DNA of 64,000 nt, taken from positions 310,001-374,000 of the forward strand of contig NZ_LXKN01000018.1 in the NCBI RefSeq assembly GCF_001692325.1, written 5' to 3'. The stretch's first letter is position 1. Every line of letters begins with the position of its first letter. Under the pieces are notes generated by a model. It was not told where the DNA came from and ran no database searches. It was given only the letters and a program-made list of their open reading frames with translations. This DNA comes from Rhizobium sp. AC27/96 (GTDB taxonomy: Bacteria; Pseudomonadota; Alphaproteobacteria; Rhizobiales; Rhizobiaceae). The translations under genes and the position numbers were made by a program. Shown here in pieces: positions 35,618 through 44,473 of the stretch.

Positions 35618-36709
35618 ATGAGTGAGATCGCGTACTACGGCTCGTGCCCGAGCGAGGAATTCGTCAAACACGCATTCCCCGACAGTAAAATCTCGTTCTT
35701 CTGCTACGGCATAAACGTTGCCAGCTTCATGGATGACCGGAAAGTCACTATCAAAACCATCGAGGACTGGCCGGAACCGATCAAGAAGCGACTGAAATTC
35801 GAGGCTCGGAAAGGCTTCTGCGACCGATTGAAGAAGGCCGCTCCGAAGACCCTCGTCATCGATTTCAGCCGTGTCACACGCGCCTCGTTGATGCGCTACA
35901 AGAACACGCTACTGACGGTTCCTTATGAACTCCTGGAAGCCGCACCCGATTTACAGCGCAATGCCTTCAGCATTCTCACGGTCATTCCTTTCGGCAACCG
36001 CGAGTTTTGGACGCTTGTCGTCGACGCCATGCAGAAGTTCTGCGACTTCATCATCCAGGATCTGCCTGAAACTGAAGTGATCCTTCTCGATGCCCCACCC
36101 ACCGCCGATTATCGCGGAGTGCTTATCGACAACAACACATACATGGTGGATTTTTGCCGCTGGCAAATGCGCTATCCGATGTCCCGCATGCTCATCGACT
36201 ATTGTCTGGAACGCATCAGCAACAGTCGTGTACTGACGCCGTCGCTTCATCTCTACTCCGACGACACCGCCTCCTATGGGCCGGCGCCAATGCATTATTC
36301 GGAGAGTGTCTGGAGGGAGATCGCGACGCAATTTCAGGCGCGCGGCGGTTTCGAGGGGTTGCCTCGCTCAAGCGACCTGGTTTCCACACTCACGAATTAC
36401 TCCGGCCTGATGGATGCCTTCACCACGACGGCGCTATCGAACAGAAACCTGCAGCGGTTCAGCCTGGATATTCTGCATGGAGCCCTGCCCTATCTTTTTG
36501 CCAGGATCAGCAACCCCGCCGAAAACCATTTCGGCGATCCGATCGATTCACACGATGTCGTGGCGGCTTTTCGCTGGATCCTCGGGCGCGAACCTGAGTC
36601 GGCCCTGACCTTCCTCAATCACTATGCTCTTTCCAACCGCAGGGAGTTGCGTGAAACGCTGCTACGGTCCTTCGAGTTTCAGAGCCAGGTCCCGCTCTAT
36701 GCCAAATAG
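35618..36709 (+). CDS. DUF6270-like hypothetical protein with C-terminal DUF4214-like module
   Basis: This 363-aa cytoplasmic protein begins MSEIAYYGSCPSEEFVKHAF, like the IxGSC...D start of DUF6270 proteins, which resemble SGNH-type hydrolases acting in polysaccharide loci. A central region has LVIDFSRVTRASLMRY, EVILLDAPPTADY and HLYSDDTASYGPAPMHYS. The last ~50 residues (VVAAFRWILGREPESALTFL, LLRSFEFQSQVP) match the short helical module found in the 34391 protein. It follows that gene by 93 bases, and is convergent with the KpsM-like gene. Glycan O-acyl or substituent transfer is possible; no firm assignment. Confidence 0.7.
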   Translation: MSEIAYYGSCPSEEFVKHAFPDSKISFFCYGINVASFMDDRKVTIKTIEDWPEPIKKRLKFEARKGFCDRLKKAAPKTLVIDFSRVTRASLMRYKNTLLTVPYELLEAAPDLQRNAFSILTVIPFGNREFWTLVVDAMQKFCDFIIQDLPETEVILLDAPPTADYRGVLIDNNTYMVDFCRWQMRYPMSRMLIDYCLERISNSRVLTPSLHLYSDDTASYGPAPMHYSESVWREIATQFQARGGFEGLPRSSDLVSTLTNYSGLMDAFTTTALSNRNLQRFSLDILHGALPYLFARISNPAENHFGDPIDSHDVVAAFRWILGREPESALTFLNHYALSNRRELRETLLRSFEFQSQVPLYAK

Positions 36710-36740
36710 CGGCGCTCCCCAGGATCCAGTGGCCGTCGTC

Positions 36741-37550
36741 CTATTCGAACTTGATGTGGTGGCGCGCCTGGTTGACCAGAAAGAGCCCGATGACCGTGGT
36801 GAAGAGGCAGACCTTGGTGATGAAGCCGAAATCGTAAAAGGTTTCAACCGTATCGCCGAACATGCCTGCGCGGAAGAGCTCGAAGCAGTGGACGGTGGGG
36901 ACGTAGAGCGCGAGCCTCTGCAGGCTGCTCGGCAGCCAGGCCACCATGAAGAACATGCCGCCAATCGGCAACGTGAGATACTGGAACGGCGAAATGAATT
37001 TATCCACGAATTCAAAACGTTCCGAGGCGGCTGCGAAGATCAGCCCCACCCCGAAGGAAAACCAGGCCATGTACAGCCAGCCTGCCAGAAGCAAACCGAG
37101 ATCGTGATATGGTGGTATGAAGCCCCCCAAACGTACGATCGTATAGACCACGATCAGAGCAGCCGTCGTGCCGGCGATCTCCAGAAGCGCTCGCGCAATC
37201 AATGCGTCCGCGAGGCGTATCTGCCGATGATACATCAAGGGCAGGTTCTGACGCAGGCACGAGACGGCATGTCCGCTTATGTGGCGCCAGAGCGTCAGGG
37301 GCATGTAGCCGCTCAGAACAAAGCCGGCGATCGTCAGCCCGTGTGCGCCATGATCGAGCAGGGTCCAGGTAAACATGACACCGCCGGTCAGAATCATCGG
37401 CTCCAGGGCCAGCCAGAGAAAGCCGATGTTTTCCCGCCCGTAGCGGATCAGCATCTCACGCATGATCAGCGCGCCCAGGACACGCGCCTGGATCTTCAAT
37501 CCAGTCACGAAATGCGGACGGGCATGGGAGTTGTTCGGCACATGATTCAT
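36741..37550 (-). CDS. Capsule export ABC-2 permease (KpsM/CtrC-like)
   Basis: This 269-aa permease starts at MNHVPNN (37550), preceded by AGGAG. It has about six membrane spans and the ABC-2 motifs RVLGALIMREMLIRYGRENIG at the N-terminus and TLPIGGMFFMVAWLPSSLQR near residue 200. It should form the inner-membrane channel with the KpsT-like ATPase of 28285. It stands alone on the minus strand between two rightward genes, away from its ATPase, so regulation of exporter parts is split. Confidence 0.9.
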   Translation of the reverse strand: MNHVPNNSHARPHFVTGLKIQARVLGALIMREMLIRYGRENIGFLWLALEPMILTGGVMFTWTLLDHGAHGLTIAGFVLSGYMPLTLWRHISGHAVSCLRQNLPLMYHRQIRLADALIARALLEIAGTTAALIVVYTIVRLGGFIPPYHDLGLLLAGWLYMAWFSFGVGLIFAAASERFEFVDKFISPFQYLTLPIGGMFFMVAWLPSSLQRLALYVPTVHCFELFRAGMFGDTVETFYDFGFITKVCLFTTVIGLFLVNQARHHIKFE

Positions 37551-37714
37551 TCGGCAGGCTCCTGTTCGGCAGGCGGCCCGTACCGAACCGCCGCTCAACG
37601 ATACCGTCGAAGACTGCCCACTCAATCTTCATTGCGTCAGCTTTGGACAGTTACCGCACCGGATACATGCATGCCGGCGTGCAATCGCAGGCAATCAACA
37701 GGAAGGGTACCGAC

Positions 37715-38926
37715 ATGGCTCTTATAAACTCTGAGGCCAAGGGCAAGGAGCTCGATGCAAAGCCAGGCCGCCAGCCGTTCCGCAAAGCGATCGCGCGGTC
37801 CTTCACCACGCTCCCGAAGGCAAGGAAGCGCCGCAAAGGCACCAATCGGCTTGCCATCTACGGACTTGTGGTCATCGCGCCCACTTTGATTGTCAGCGGC
37901 TATTTCGCGTTCGTCGCGGCTCCGATCTACGTATCGGAAGCCTCCTTCGTCGTGCGCATGGCGGCGCCGCCTTCATCCAATGTATTCGGCTCCCTGCTGC
38001 AGAACAGCGGCATCACGCGCTCGCAGGACGACACCTTCTCGGTGCAGGAGTATATCCGCTCGCGGCAGGCTCTGAAGGAGCTTGGCGATCGACTTCCCGT
38101 ACGGGCCATTTTCGGCAGCCCGCAGGCCGACTGGTTGACGCGGTTTCCGCGATTCTGGGAAAGCAACAGCGAGGAAGAACTCTACAGCTATTATACGGAG
38201 CGGGTATCCGTCATCCACAATGACACCACCGGCATCACGGTGTTGCGCACCACCGCCTTTCACGCACAGGACGCTGCCGATCTGAACAATACGCTGTTGA
38301 CGCTCGGCGGTGATCTGCTCGACCGCTTGAACGACCGTGCGCGTGGTGATGCGGTTCGCTTCGCCGACCACGAAGTGCAGGAGGCGCAACAGCGCGTCAT
38401 CGACGCCCAGAAAAACATAACGAATTTCAGAAACAAGGAGTTGATGATCGACCCGAATGCCAGCTCCCTATCGATGGTCGATCTCATTACCAATCTGACT
38501 GGAGAACTGGCCAATACCAGCGCTCGCCTTGCCGAAACACGCAAGACCGCGCCCGACAGCAACTCCATCCCCTTCCTGACGAGCCAGATAGCCGCGCTGG
38601 AACAGCAGATCGAGAACGAGCGCTCGAAGATGGTGGGTTCAGACAGCTCGGTCGCACCGAGAATCGCCGATTACGAGAGCCTCGTGCTCATGCGGGAATT
38701 TTCCAACAAGGCGCTCATGTCGGCTTTGGATTCGCTGGAGGCTGCGAGGGCGGATGCACGTCGCCAACAGCTCTATCTGGAAATCCTGGTGCCACCGCAT
38801 CTGCCCGATGAGGCGGAGATGCCCTATGCGCTGAAGAACATCCTCGTGGTCTTCCTGTCGCTGAGCCTTGCTTACCTTCTGGGCTGGCTGATGGTCACGG
38901 CTATCCGGGATCACGAAAGTGGCTGA
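37715..38926 (+). CDS. Capsule export inner-membrane/periplasmic adaptor (KpsE/CtrB-like), copy 2
   Basis: This 403-aa protein starts at 37715 (GGAAGGG upstream). It has a basic cytoplasmic N-terminus of ~45 residues (KARKRRKG), a membrane span near residues 50-70, a periplasmic domain with long coiled coils (~200-360) and a C-terminal span (LVVFLSLSLAYLLGWLMV). It is collinear with the protein of 29016 over the whole length but clearly diverged. It is divergent from the KpsM-like gene, with ~165 bases between them that may hold both promoters. Confidence 0.87.
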   Translation: MALINSEAKGKELDAKPGRQPFRKAIARSFTTLPKARKRRKGTNRLAIYGLVVIAPTLIVSGYFAFVAAPIYVSEASFVVRMAAPPSSNVFGSLLQNSGITRSQDDTFSVQEYIRSRQALKELGDRLPVRAIFGSPQADWLTRFPRFWESNSEEELYSYYTERVSVIHNDTTGITVLRTTAFHAQDAADLNNTLLTLGGDLLDRLNDRARGDAVRFADHEVQEAQQRVIDAQKNITNFRNKELMIDPNASSLSMVDLITNLTGELANTSARLAETRKTAPDSNSIPFLTSQIAALEQQIENERSKMVGSDSSVAPRIADYESLVLMREFSNKALMSALDSLEAARADARRQQLYLEILVPPHLPDEAEMPYALKNILVVFLSLSLAYLLGWLMVTAIRDHESG

Positions 38927-38968
38927 GCACGGCGTGAGCGGTGCTCATGCCGTGCCGCAAATCCGTCC

Positions 38969-39805
38969 TTAATTGGGTTGCCAGAAGCAGGTATATATCT
39001 GTGCCATGCAAGTGCGGATTTCCTGTCCGGAAATCGAATCCGGGGGGACATGGCCATAGAGGTTGAATTCGGCCTCTCGCGCCTGGATATAGTGGCGCAA
39101 GGCGGATTCGATATCCCGCATCGCCTTGTAAAGATGCGCGGTCTGTATCTCGACATCGATCACCGAGGCCGGATCCCGGCCCTTGGCATACTCGCGATAG
39201 ACGTTGTAAAGCTGTAGCGCCTCGTCGAAATCGCCAGTTTCTTTTGTCACGTTCGCATAAACGGCGATCAGGTCGTCTTCACCGTTCTCGACCACCAATT
39301 CCCGCAGTTCGGTGCGAGCTTGATGCCAGCGCCTCGCCTCGACGAGTTCCATGGCCTTGCGCCGCTTGAGTTCGACATCGGTGCGCGAAAATCGCCGGCG
39401 GGCAGCCTCTGCATGCTGGGTTATGTCGGCATCGTTTGGCGCAAGTGCGTGGGCGCGATCATACCATTGAAGGGCTGCTTCAAGATCGCTCATGCGATTA
39501 TAGAGGTGGCCGAGCTGCAGATGAATCTCGGCATCATCGGGCTCTTCTTCGAGGAAATGCCTGTAGGCTTCGAGAGCCGCTTCGTAATCGCCGCTTTCCT
39601 TGTAGGCATGCCCAAGCTGCACGAACAACCCAAGCCGACCGGGCTGCTGCTCGACTGCCTGCGCATAATAATAGGCGGCCGTCGCCCAATCCTGTCGATC
39701 TCGCGCTGCATCGGCCTCGGCCAGCAGATTCACCGGCGCCTTGTTTTCCGTCGCTGCGTGGCCGACGCGCAGAAGCGTCGATGCAAATCGTAGCTCTCGT
39801 ATCAT
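38969..39805 (-). CDS. TPR-repeat protein
   Basis: This 278-aa protein is translationally coupled (ATGA) to the gene before it; the frame is open further upstream but within that gene. Residues ~25-155 contain about three tetratricopeptide repeats (GRLGLFVQLGHAYKESGDYE, EIHLQLGHLYNRMSDLEAAL, ALQWYDRAHALAPND), followed by more helical repeats to ~250 (DFDEALQLYNVYREY). No signal peptide. Probably a scaffold in the polysaccharide machinery encoded around it. Last gene of a leftward three-gene set; the stop is 40 bases from the stop of the KpsE-like gene on the other strand. Confidence 0.82.
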   Translation of the reverse strand: MIRELRFASTLLRVGHAATENKAPVNLLAEADAARDRQDWATAAYYYAQAVEQQPGRLGLFVQLGHAYKESGDYEAALEAYRHFLEEEPDDAEIHLQLGHLYNRMSDLEAALQWYDRAHALAPNDADITQHAEAARRRFSRTDVELKRRKAMELVEARRWHQARTELRELVVENGEDDLIAVYANVTKETGDFDEALQLYNVYREYAKGRDPASVIDVEIQTAHLYKAMRDIESALRHYIQAREAEFNLYGHVPPDSISGQEIRTCMAQIYTCFWQPN

Positions 39806-40779
39806 GATATTTGCCGCATGGAGATATTGCGGGGACGTAACCAGGAATCTTCCAGGCTGCGTTCGTGGATGCGAATTCGCAATTCGAGGAAGCGATGCTC
39901 GCGCTTGATGGCAACGCACACAGTCCCCGAAAAGGAACCAACCAAAGTCATGGCCTGAAGAACATCAAGGCCCGAATTGGCAACGATCTCGATATCCAGC
40001 TTGGCTGCCTGCGGCTGGATGAGATCCAGATCGAGGAGCCAGTCTCCATCTGCGAAACTGCGTTTCGGGCCCGTCAGCAGCCAGCCTGGCTGGACGCGCC
40101 AATTGCCGTCATTGATTTGCAAAGGTTGCCGCATGAGATCGGGACCGATCATCCAGCCGATATTCTCGACCTCGCGGACGAAGACGACCATCGCCTGCCC
40201 GTCTGCGTTGACCAGCAGTCCGGAGGGGGTGATGCTCGCGTTGGAGAAATCGGCCGTTTCCCGCGCCTCGTTTTCACTGTCGGGCAGCAACGTATCCCAA
40301 TAGGCGGTTTGGCCGTCCCGGCGCGCAATGGCGACGATCCTCTTCACGACTGCGGTGCGGGTAAGGACACGCCGCCTCAGATCGAATTCTAGCTCCAGCC
40401 GCTCGGCCGCCGTCGGATCGCGTCCGCAGATTCGGGAAAAGGCGAAGCGCAGGAAAGCACTATCATCCTCACGCGCGAAACGAACGAAATTCTCCACCAT
40501 GGCGAATTGATCAGGCTCCCGGCGAAGCGCCTGCACGCCGGAAAAACTGCTGAGCGGAGACGGCACGGGACGACGCGCCTTCAGGGCGTCGACTATCCGC
40601 AACCGGTTTGTGCCGCCTCGAATGGCATTTGCCAGCGAAAGGCGATCGTCCGAAGTGAGATCGCTCTCCGTCAAATCTAGCGCTTTCGCCCAAGCATCGA
40701 TGAAGGATTCGGCCGGCAGGGAAAATACGTCTTTCGGAGGCACGCTCAAAGGCTGCCTATGCAACTCGGCGACGGTCAA
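39802..40779 (-). CDS. Hypothetical protein with DUF4214-like module and C-terminal beta domain
   Basis: This 325-aa protein lacks a signal peptide or membrane span. Residues ~95-155 (FLRFAFSRICGRDPTAAERLE, VVKRIVAIARRDG) resemble the short helical module of the 34391 and 35618 proteins. The C-terminal half (~180-310) is beta-rich, with MVVFVREVENIGWMIGPDLM and DWLLDLDLIQPQAAKLDIEI, like a carbohydrate-binding jelly-roll. Its start overlaps the end of the large glycosyltransferase gene by 23 bases and its stop overlaps the TPR gene. A role in glycan recognition is inferred from fold impression and context. Confidence 0.7.
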   Translation of the reverse strand: MTVAELHRQPLSVPPKDVFSLPAESFIDAWAKALDLTESDLTSDDRLSLANAIRGGTNRLRIVDALKARRPVPSPLSSFSGVQALRREPDQFAMVENFVRFAREDDSAFLRFAFSRICGRDPTAAERLELEFDLRRRVLTRTAVVKRIVAIARRDGQTAYWDTLLPDSENEARETADFSNASITPSGLLVNADGQAMVVFVREVENIGWMIGPDLMRQPLQINDGNWRVQPGWLLTGPKRSFADGDWLLDLDLIQPQAAKLDIEIVANSGLDVLQAMTLVGSFSGTVCVAIKREHRFLELRIRIHERSLEDSWLRPRNISMRQIS

Positions 40780-43075
40780 TATTGCCCCCTAACATTTTTT
40801 CGATTGCCGTGACGTAACGTGCCGCGGTTCGTGGATACGAGTACCAATGCGCTGCCTGGCTGCGATCCTGATCCAGCATCGTCAGCAGGGATGGATTTTG
40901 GGCGAGGCTCAGCAGCGCCTCGGCGATGCAATCAATCTCCGAGCTTTTCACCACATGGCTGAACGGCCACAAATCCCGCAGAACGGGCGAGCGGGAGCAT
41001 AGCAGGGGACGGTTGACGCTCATCGCGATGCGGGCCGCCCCTGTCGCCGTCTCGGTCGAATGGCCGTAGAGGAACGAAAGCAGATCGCAGGTCATCAGTT
41101 CACGCCGCAGCTCCCCTTCGGGAACGAAGTCGAAACGCGCCGTCACCTTGTCCGATATTCCCAGATAGTCGATCAGGTTTTCGACCATCGCCCGTGTCGC
41201 GCGCGATTCGTCGTTTGGCACAATGCAGTTGAACAGTTTCAGCCGCAGTCTTGGCTCGTAGTTCAGCGCCTCGGCAAAGGCCAACACCAGCCGATCGATG
41301 TTCTTGTGCGGCATCAGGAAGCCAAAAGAGCCGATGGTAAAGCTCGATGGGTCCGGCTTCGACGCCTCCTCCGGCTCGCGAAGCACACCATGCGGAATGA
41401 CGACCGGATTTGGATGACCGGCAGCCGAGAGTGCCGCCGCATCTTCCGCCGAATGCACGAAGACCACGTCGAATGCACGGGTCCAGCCCAAAGCGCCACC
41501 TCGCAGCGCCTCCTTGACGCTATGCATGGTCAGCGCCCGCAATCGATGGCTGGTCGCCGCCAACGGCTGTACCAGCAGCTCCATATCAGGGGCAGAAAAG
41601 AACCCCGGATGATGCTGCATCCACAGGACATCCGCCCGCCCCTGCTCCAGACGCCCGGCAAGGCGCTTCAGAGATGCAAGATCATAACCCCACAATCTCG
41701 ACATGCTGCGCGGCGTCGCCTCGACAGGGTCGGAAGACGCTTCCGGCAGGGCGTCATTCATGATCCGCCGGGCGAAGATATGATCAATCCTGTCCTCGAA
41801 GGCGGGCGTGCTGTAGAGGTGCTGCGAATAGGTGGCAATGCCGCACTGCTGCTGCCAGGACGAAATGAGATCAAGCGACCAGTCGCGCCGCGGCTCAGCT
41901 GCGATCGGAGCCGGCTTGGTGAGAGCGGCAAGTGTCCGCAGCGCAACGGAGCGCCAGCTGAAATGGGCCGTGAGCAGCCTCTTCGCCCTCTCGCCCCTAA
42001 TGCGGGCTTCCTCCGGATGTTCGAGGACGGCGCGCATCTGCGAACCGAGATGCTCCACCGACGGCTCGGCCCAGAGACTGTGGGAGCCCGCGACATGAGC
42101 CTGCGAGGCAGACATGTGGTAATCAACCAGCCATGCGGTATCCGGACGGCAAAAATCGACCTGACCGCTATAATTTGTCGTCACCACAGGGACATCAAGT
42201 AACATGGCTTCCGCCAGAGGCAGGCCGAAACCTTCGCCACGGCTGGGTGCCACCAACATCGTTGCGGACTTATAGAGCGCACGAAGCTGGGCGGTATCAT
42301 AATGCTCTTCGATTACGATGATGGGTGGCGCATCGGCAAGCCTGTCCCGTTTTTCCTCAAGCACCGATGCCAATATGTTGTTCGGATTGGGAAAGGTCTT
42401 GATCACCAGTTCGACCGGCTCATCGGCTCTGAAACTGCGCAGGAACGCTTCGATCAGAACATCGATGCCCTTGCGCGCGAAACAGGAAGATACATGCAGG
42501 ATACGTCGACGCCCGCTGTCCGACTGCACTGCGGGCAGGTCTCCAGGCGTGGCGGACAGGTGATCGCAACCGTTTCCGGTGACTTCCACGGGGATCGTGA
42601 TGCCGGATCGCTCGAAACTGTCGTGAACGAAATTCGAGATCACCGTGATGAGATCGAGGTCGCTGTTGAACCGATCCACCAGATATTGCGGGAATTCGAG
42701 TTCTTCCCAGGCGAACGCGACATAGGCATTGGTGCGCCCGACCATATTATGGGTTGCCGGCGGCCATGTGTTGCGCAGATGGATATCGAAGCTGCCTTTG
42801 GATGGATAGTCTTCACGCATGCGGCGTGTGATGTCGGTGGCAGCCGACAGGTTGGTGTCACCTTGCCAATCATTCTCCGCCGTATAGCAGGTGAGTTTGA
42901 CGCCCAGGTCGATCAGCGCCTGCGCGAGATGGCGATTGACGATCGCCAGACTGTAATCGCCTTTGAAGACGCCGTCGAAGAAGACCGTTTTGCCGGCGAA
43001 TCTTTTCAGTAAAGATCGCTCCTCGGTCTGTCCGACATTGAGCGAATAGGGCGAAACGATATCGTCTGAACGCAT
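40757..43075 (-). CDS. Large glycosyltransferase with two GT-B domains
   Basis: This 772-aa protein has an N-terminal GT4-type unit at residues ~30-390 (VFFDGVFKGDYSLAIVNRHL, SCFARKGIDVLIEAFLRSF, PSRGEGFGLPLAEAMLLDV) and a second unit at ~400-765 (SWQQQCGIATYSQHLY, GSFGFLMPHKNIDRLVLAF, SFLYGHSTETATGAARIAMS). The second keeps a less standard E-x7-E region, so it may be weakly active or bind acceptor. Such double enzymes often add two sugars in sequence. First gene of the leftward set with the module protein and TPR protein; the AT-poor 158-base gap upstream follows the Hint gene. Confidence 0.87.
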   Translation of the reverse strand: MRSDDIVSPYSLNVGQTEERSLLKRFAGKTVFFDGVFKGDYSLAIVNRHLAQALIDLGVKLTCYTAENDWQGDTNLSAATDITRRMREDYPSKGSFDIHLRNTWPPATHNMVGRTNAYVAFAWEELEFPQYLVDRFNSDLDLITVISNFVHDSFERSGITIPVEVTGNGCDHLSATPGDLPAVQSDSGRRRILHVSSCFARKGIDVLIEAFLRSFRADEPVELVIKTFPNPNNILASVLEEKRDRLADAPPIIVIEEHYDTAQLRALYKSATMLVAPSRGEGFGLPLAEAMLLDVPVVTTNYSGQVDFCRPDTAWLVDYHMSASQAHVAGSHSLWAEPSVEHLGSQMRAVLEHPEEARIRGERAKRLLTAHFSWRSVALRTLAALTKPAPIAAEPRRDWSLDLISSWQQQCGIATYSQHLYSTPAFEDRIDHIFARRIMNDALPEASSDPVEATPRSMSRLWGYDLASLKRLAGRLEQGRADVLWMQHHPGFFSAPDMELLVQPLAATSHRLRALTMHSVKEALRGGALGWTRAFDVVFVHSAEDAAALSAAGHPNPVVIPHGVLREPEEASKPDPSSFTIGSFGFLMPHKNIDRLVLAFAEALNYEPRLRLKLFNCIVPNDESRATRAMVENLIDYLGISDKVTARFDFVPEGELRRELMTCDLLSFLYGHSTETATGAARIAMSVNRPLLCSRSPVLRDLWPFSHVVKSSEIDCIAEALLSLAQNPSLLTMLDQDRSQAAHWYSYPRTAARYVTAIEKMLGGNIDRRRVA

Positions 43076-43191
43076 TCAGTTCTCCCAAGCCCTGGAGACA
43101 AACAGACAGGCGTTGCGCTGCATTTGCCGATGCTTCTAGAGCATAAGAAAACTCAAATGAGGAAACGCCGCCTGTACCATTCTTTTTATGG

Positions 43192-43215
43192 GGCGGACGG
43201 CCGAAGCCGTCCGCC
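43192..43215 (-). terminator. UUCG-loop hairpin after the Hint-domain gene
   Basis: GGCGGACGGC (43192-43201) and GCCGTCCGCC (43206-43215) form a perfect 10-bp stem; on the minus strand the four-base loop reads TTCG closed by C-G, the extra-stable type. It lies 19 bases past the Hint gene stop, in terminator position, but the following bases are AT-mixed rather than a pure T run. Confidence 0.6.
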
Positions 43216-43233
43216 TGTTGTCAGAGCGTTTCG

Positions 43234-44418
43234 TCAGGAAGCCTTGGCTTCCTGAACGACATAGCCAAGTTCGCGTGCACGGTCGTCGAGAGCCAGGCGC
43301 GCTGTTTCCAGCACCGAGCCTGCATAGACCGGCGGATAGCACCAGTCATTCCAGGTGCGTGTCCCGTGGATCGGGCCAAAGCGCAGAACACCGGGTTCGA
43401 GGAACGACAGGCGTCCACCGAGATCAAGGTAGGTTTCTGTCTTTGCGCCTTCCGCCAGAACGATGGAGTGTTCGTCCAGTTCGATATGGAAGTACTCGAA
43501 CGGCACCAGGGTCGCCTCCTGGGTGATGGTCGTGCCGTTCATGAGGAACTTGGCGGGGATCAGGGATTCCTCCAGGAACATGCAATGGTCAGGAGAAACG
43601 TAGAGATCCCGCGCGGGAACGTTTTCGGCGATGGCTCCCGCCTGGATGCGTACGGGAAGCGTATCGCGCGGCTTATCGATCGCTTTGGGGTCAAGCCGGC
43701 GACGGCCCACCCATTTGATTTCCGCAACGCCCTTGTGAGTAACGACGACGTCGCCAACACGCAGGTCCTCGACCGGAACATCTCCTTCCGGTGTCTGGAT
43801 GAGCGTGCCACGCAGGAAGCAGCTCGTGAAGGTCAGCGTATCGGTGTTGGCATCGTAGGTGTAGGTAACACCCGCCGGGATCGTGTAGGAGCCGAGGTTG
43901 ATAAGGTTCAGCGGACCGCCAAAGAAGTTGACGGTATTGCCGGTTTGCGAGACCACGTTCGAACCGACGACTTCGATCCTGTCCCCCGCTTGTACGTTGA
44001 CGACATTCGGCGCCGACGAGAGGTTCAAGCTGATGCCGCCCGGGTCAAAGGCGAAGAGGCCGGTGCCATTTGCGCTGGCAAAGTCAACGGTAACGCCGTT
44101 CAGCAATCCAACTGTCAGCAGGCTTGATTGGACGGTAATGCTCGATCCGGCACCGATCCCATACGTGTATGTCGACCCGGCACCAACGTTCGCAAGACCG
44201 GCAGCGATAGTAACGTTCGCACCGTTGATCGCTTCGATCGTGGTGTTCGAAACAGCGCCGATGCCGGCGATGTTGCTGATGTCGATGTTCACGCCGTCGA
44301 CGATCACGGTACCGCTGGAAACCAGATTGAGCTGGATCGTGTCCCCAGGATTACCGGCATTGCTGCTGTCGATGGTTGTCGTGCCGTTGTTGATTAGATT
44401 GATGCCAATCAAAGCCAT
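43234..44418 (-). CDS. Hint-domain protein with N-terminal beta-repeat region
   Basis: This 394-aa protein has no signal peptide. Residues ~1-195 are low-complexity Gly/Asn/Thr/Val-rich with motifs such as NTTIEAINGANVTIAAG, like a beta-helix or adhesin passenger. Residues ~200-345 are a Hint (hedgehog/intein) domain: Cys200 starts CFLRGTLIQTPEGDVPVEDL, then VGDVVVTHKG and YVSPDHCMFLEE with the conserved His278. The Hint_2 type occurs widely in alphaproteobacterial secreted proteins; self-cleavage at Cys200 is plausible, but whether a C-terminal splice partner exists is unclear. It lies between the big glycosyltransferase and a porin gene, as a single gene with its own terminator-like hairpin. 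Confidence 0.82.
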   Translation of the reverse strand: MALIGINLINNGTTTIDSSNAGNPGDTIQLNLVSSGTVIVDGVNIDISNIAGIGAVSNTTIEAINGANVTIAAGLANVGAGSTYTYGIGAGSSITVQSSLLTVGLLNGVTVDFASANGTGLFAFDPGGISLNLSSAPNVVNVQAGDRIEVVGSNVVSQTGNTVNFFGGPLNLINLGSYTIPAGVTYTYDANTDTLTFTSCFLRGTLIQTPEGDVPVEDLRVGDVVVTHKGVAEIKWVGRRRLDPKAIDKPRDTLPVRIQAGAIAENVPARDLYVSPDHCMFLEESLIPAKFLMNGTTITQEATLVPFEYFHIELDEHSIVLAEGAKTETYLDLGGRLSFLEPGVLRFGPIHGTRTWNDWCYPPVYAGSVLETARLALDDRARELGYVVQEAKAS

Positions 44419-44473
44419 ACGATTATCCTCTCTCTGTTTAGACTAATCTCTTGTCTTCTGGGCAAACCAATCG

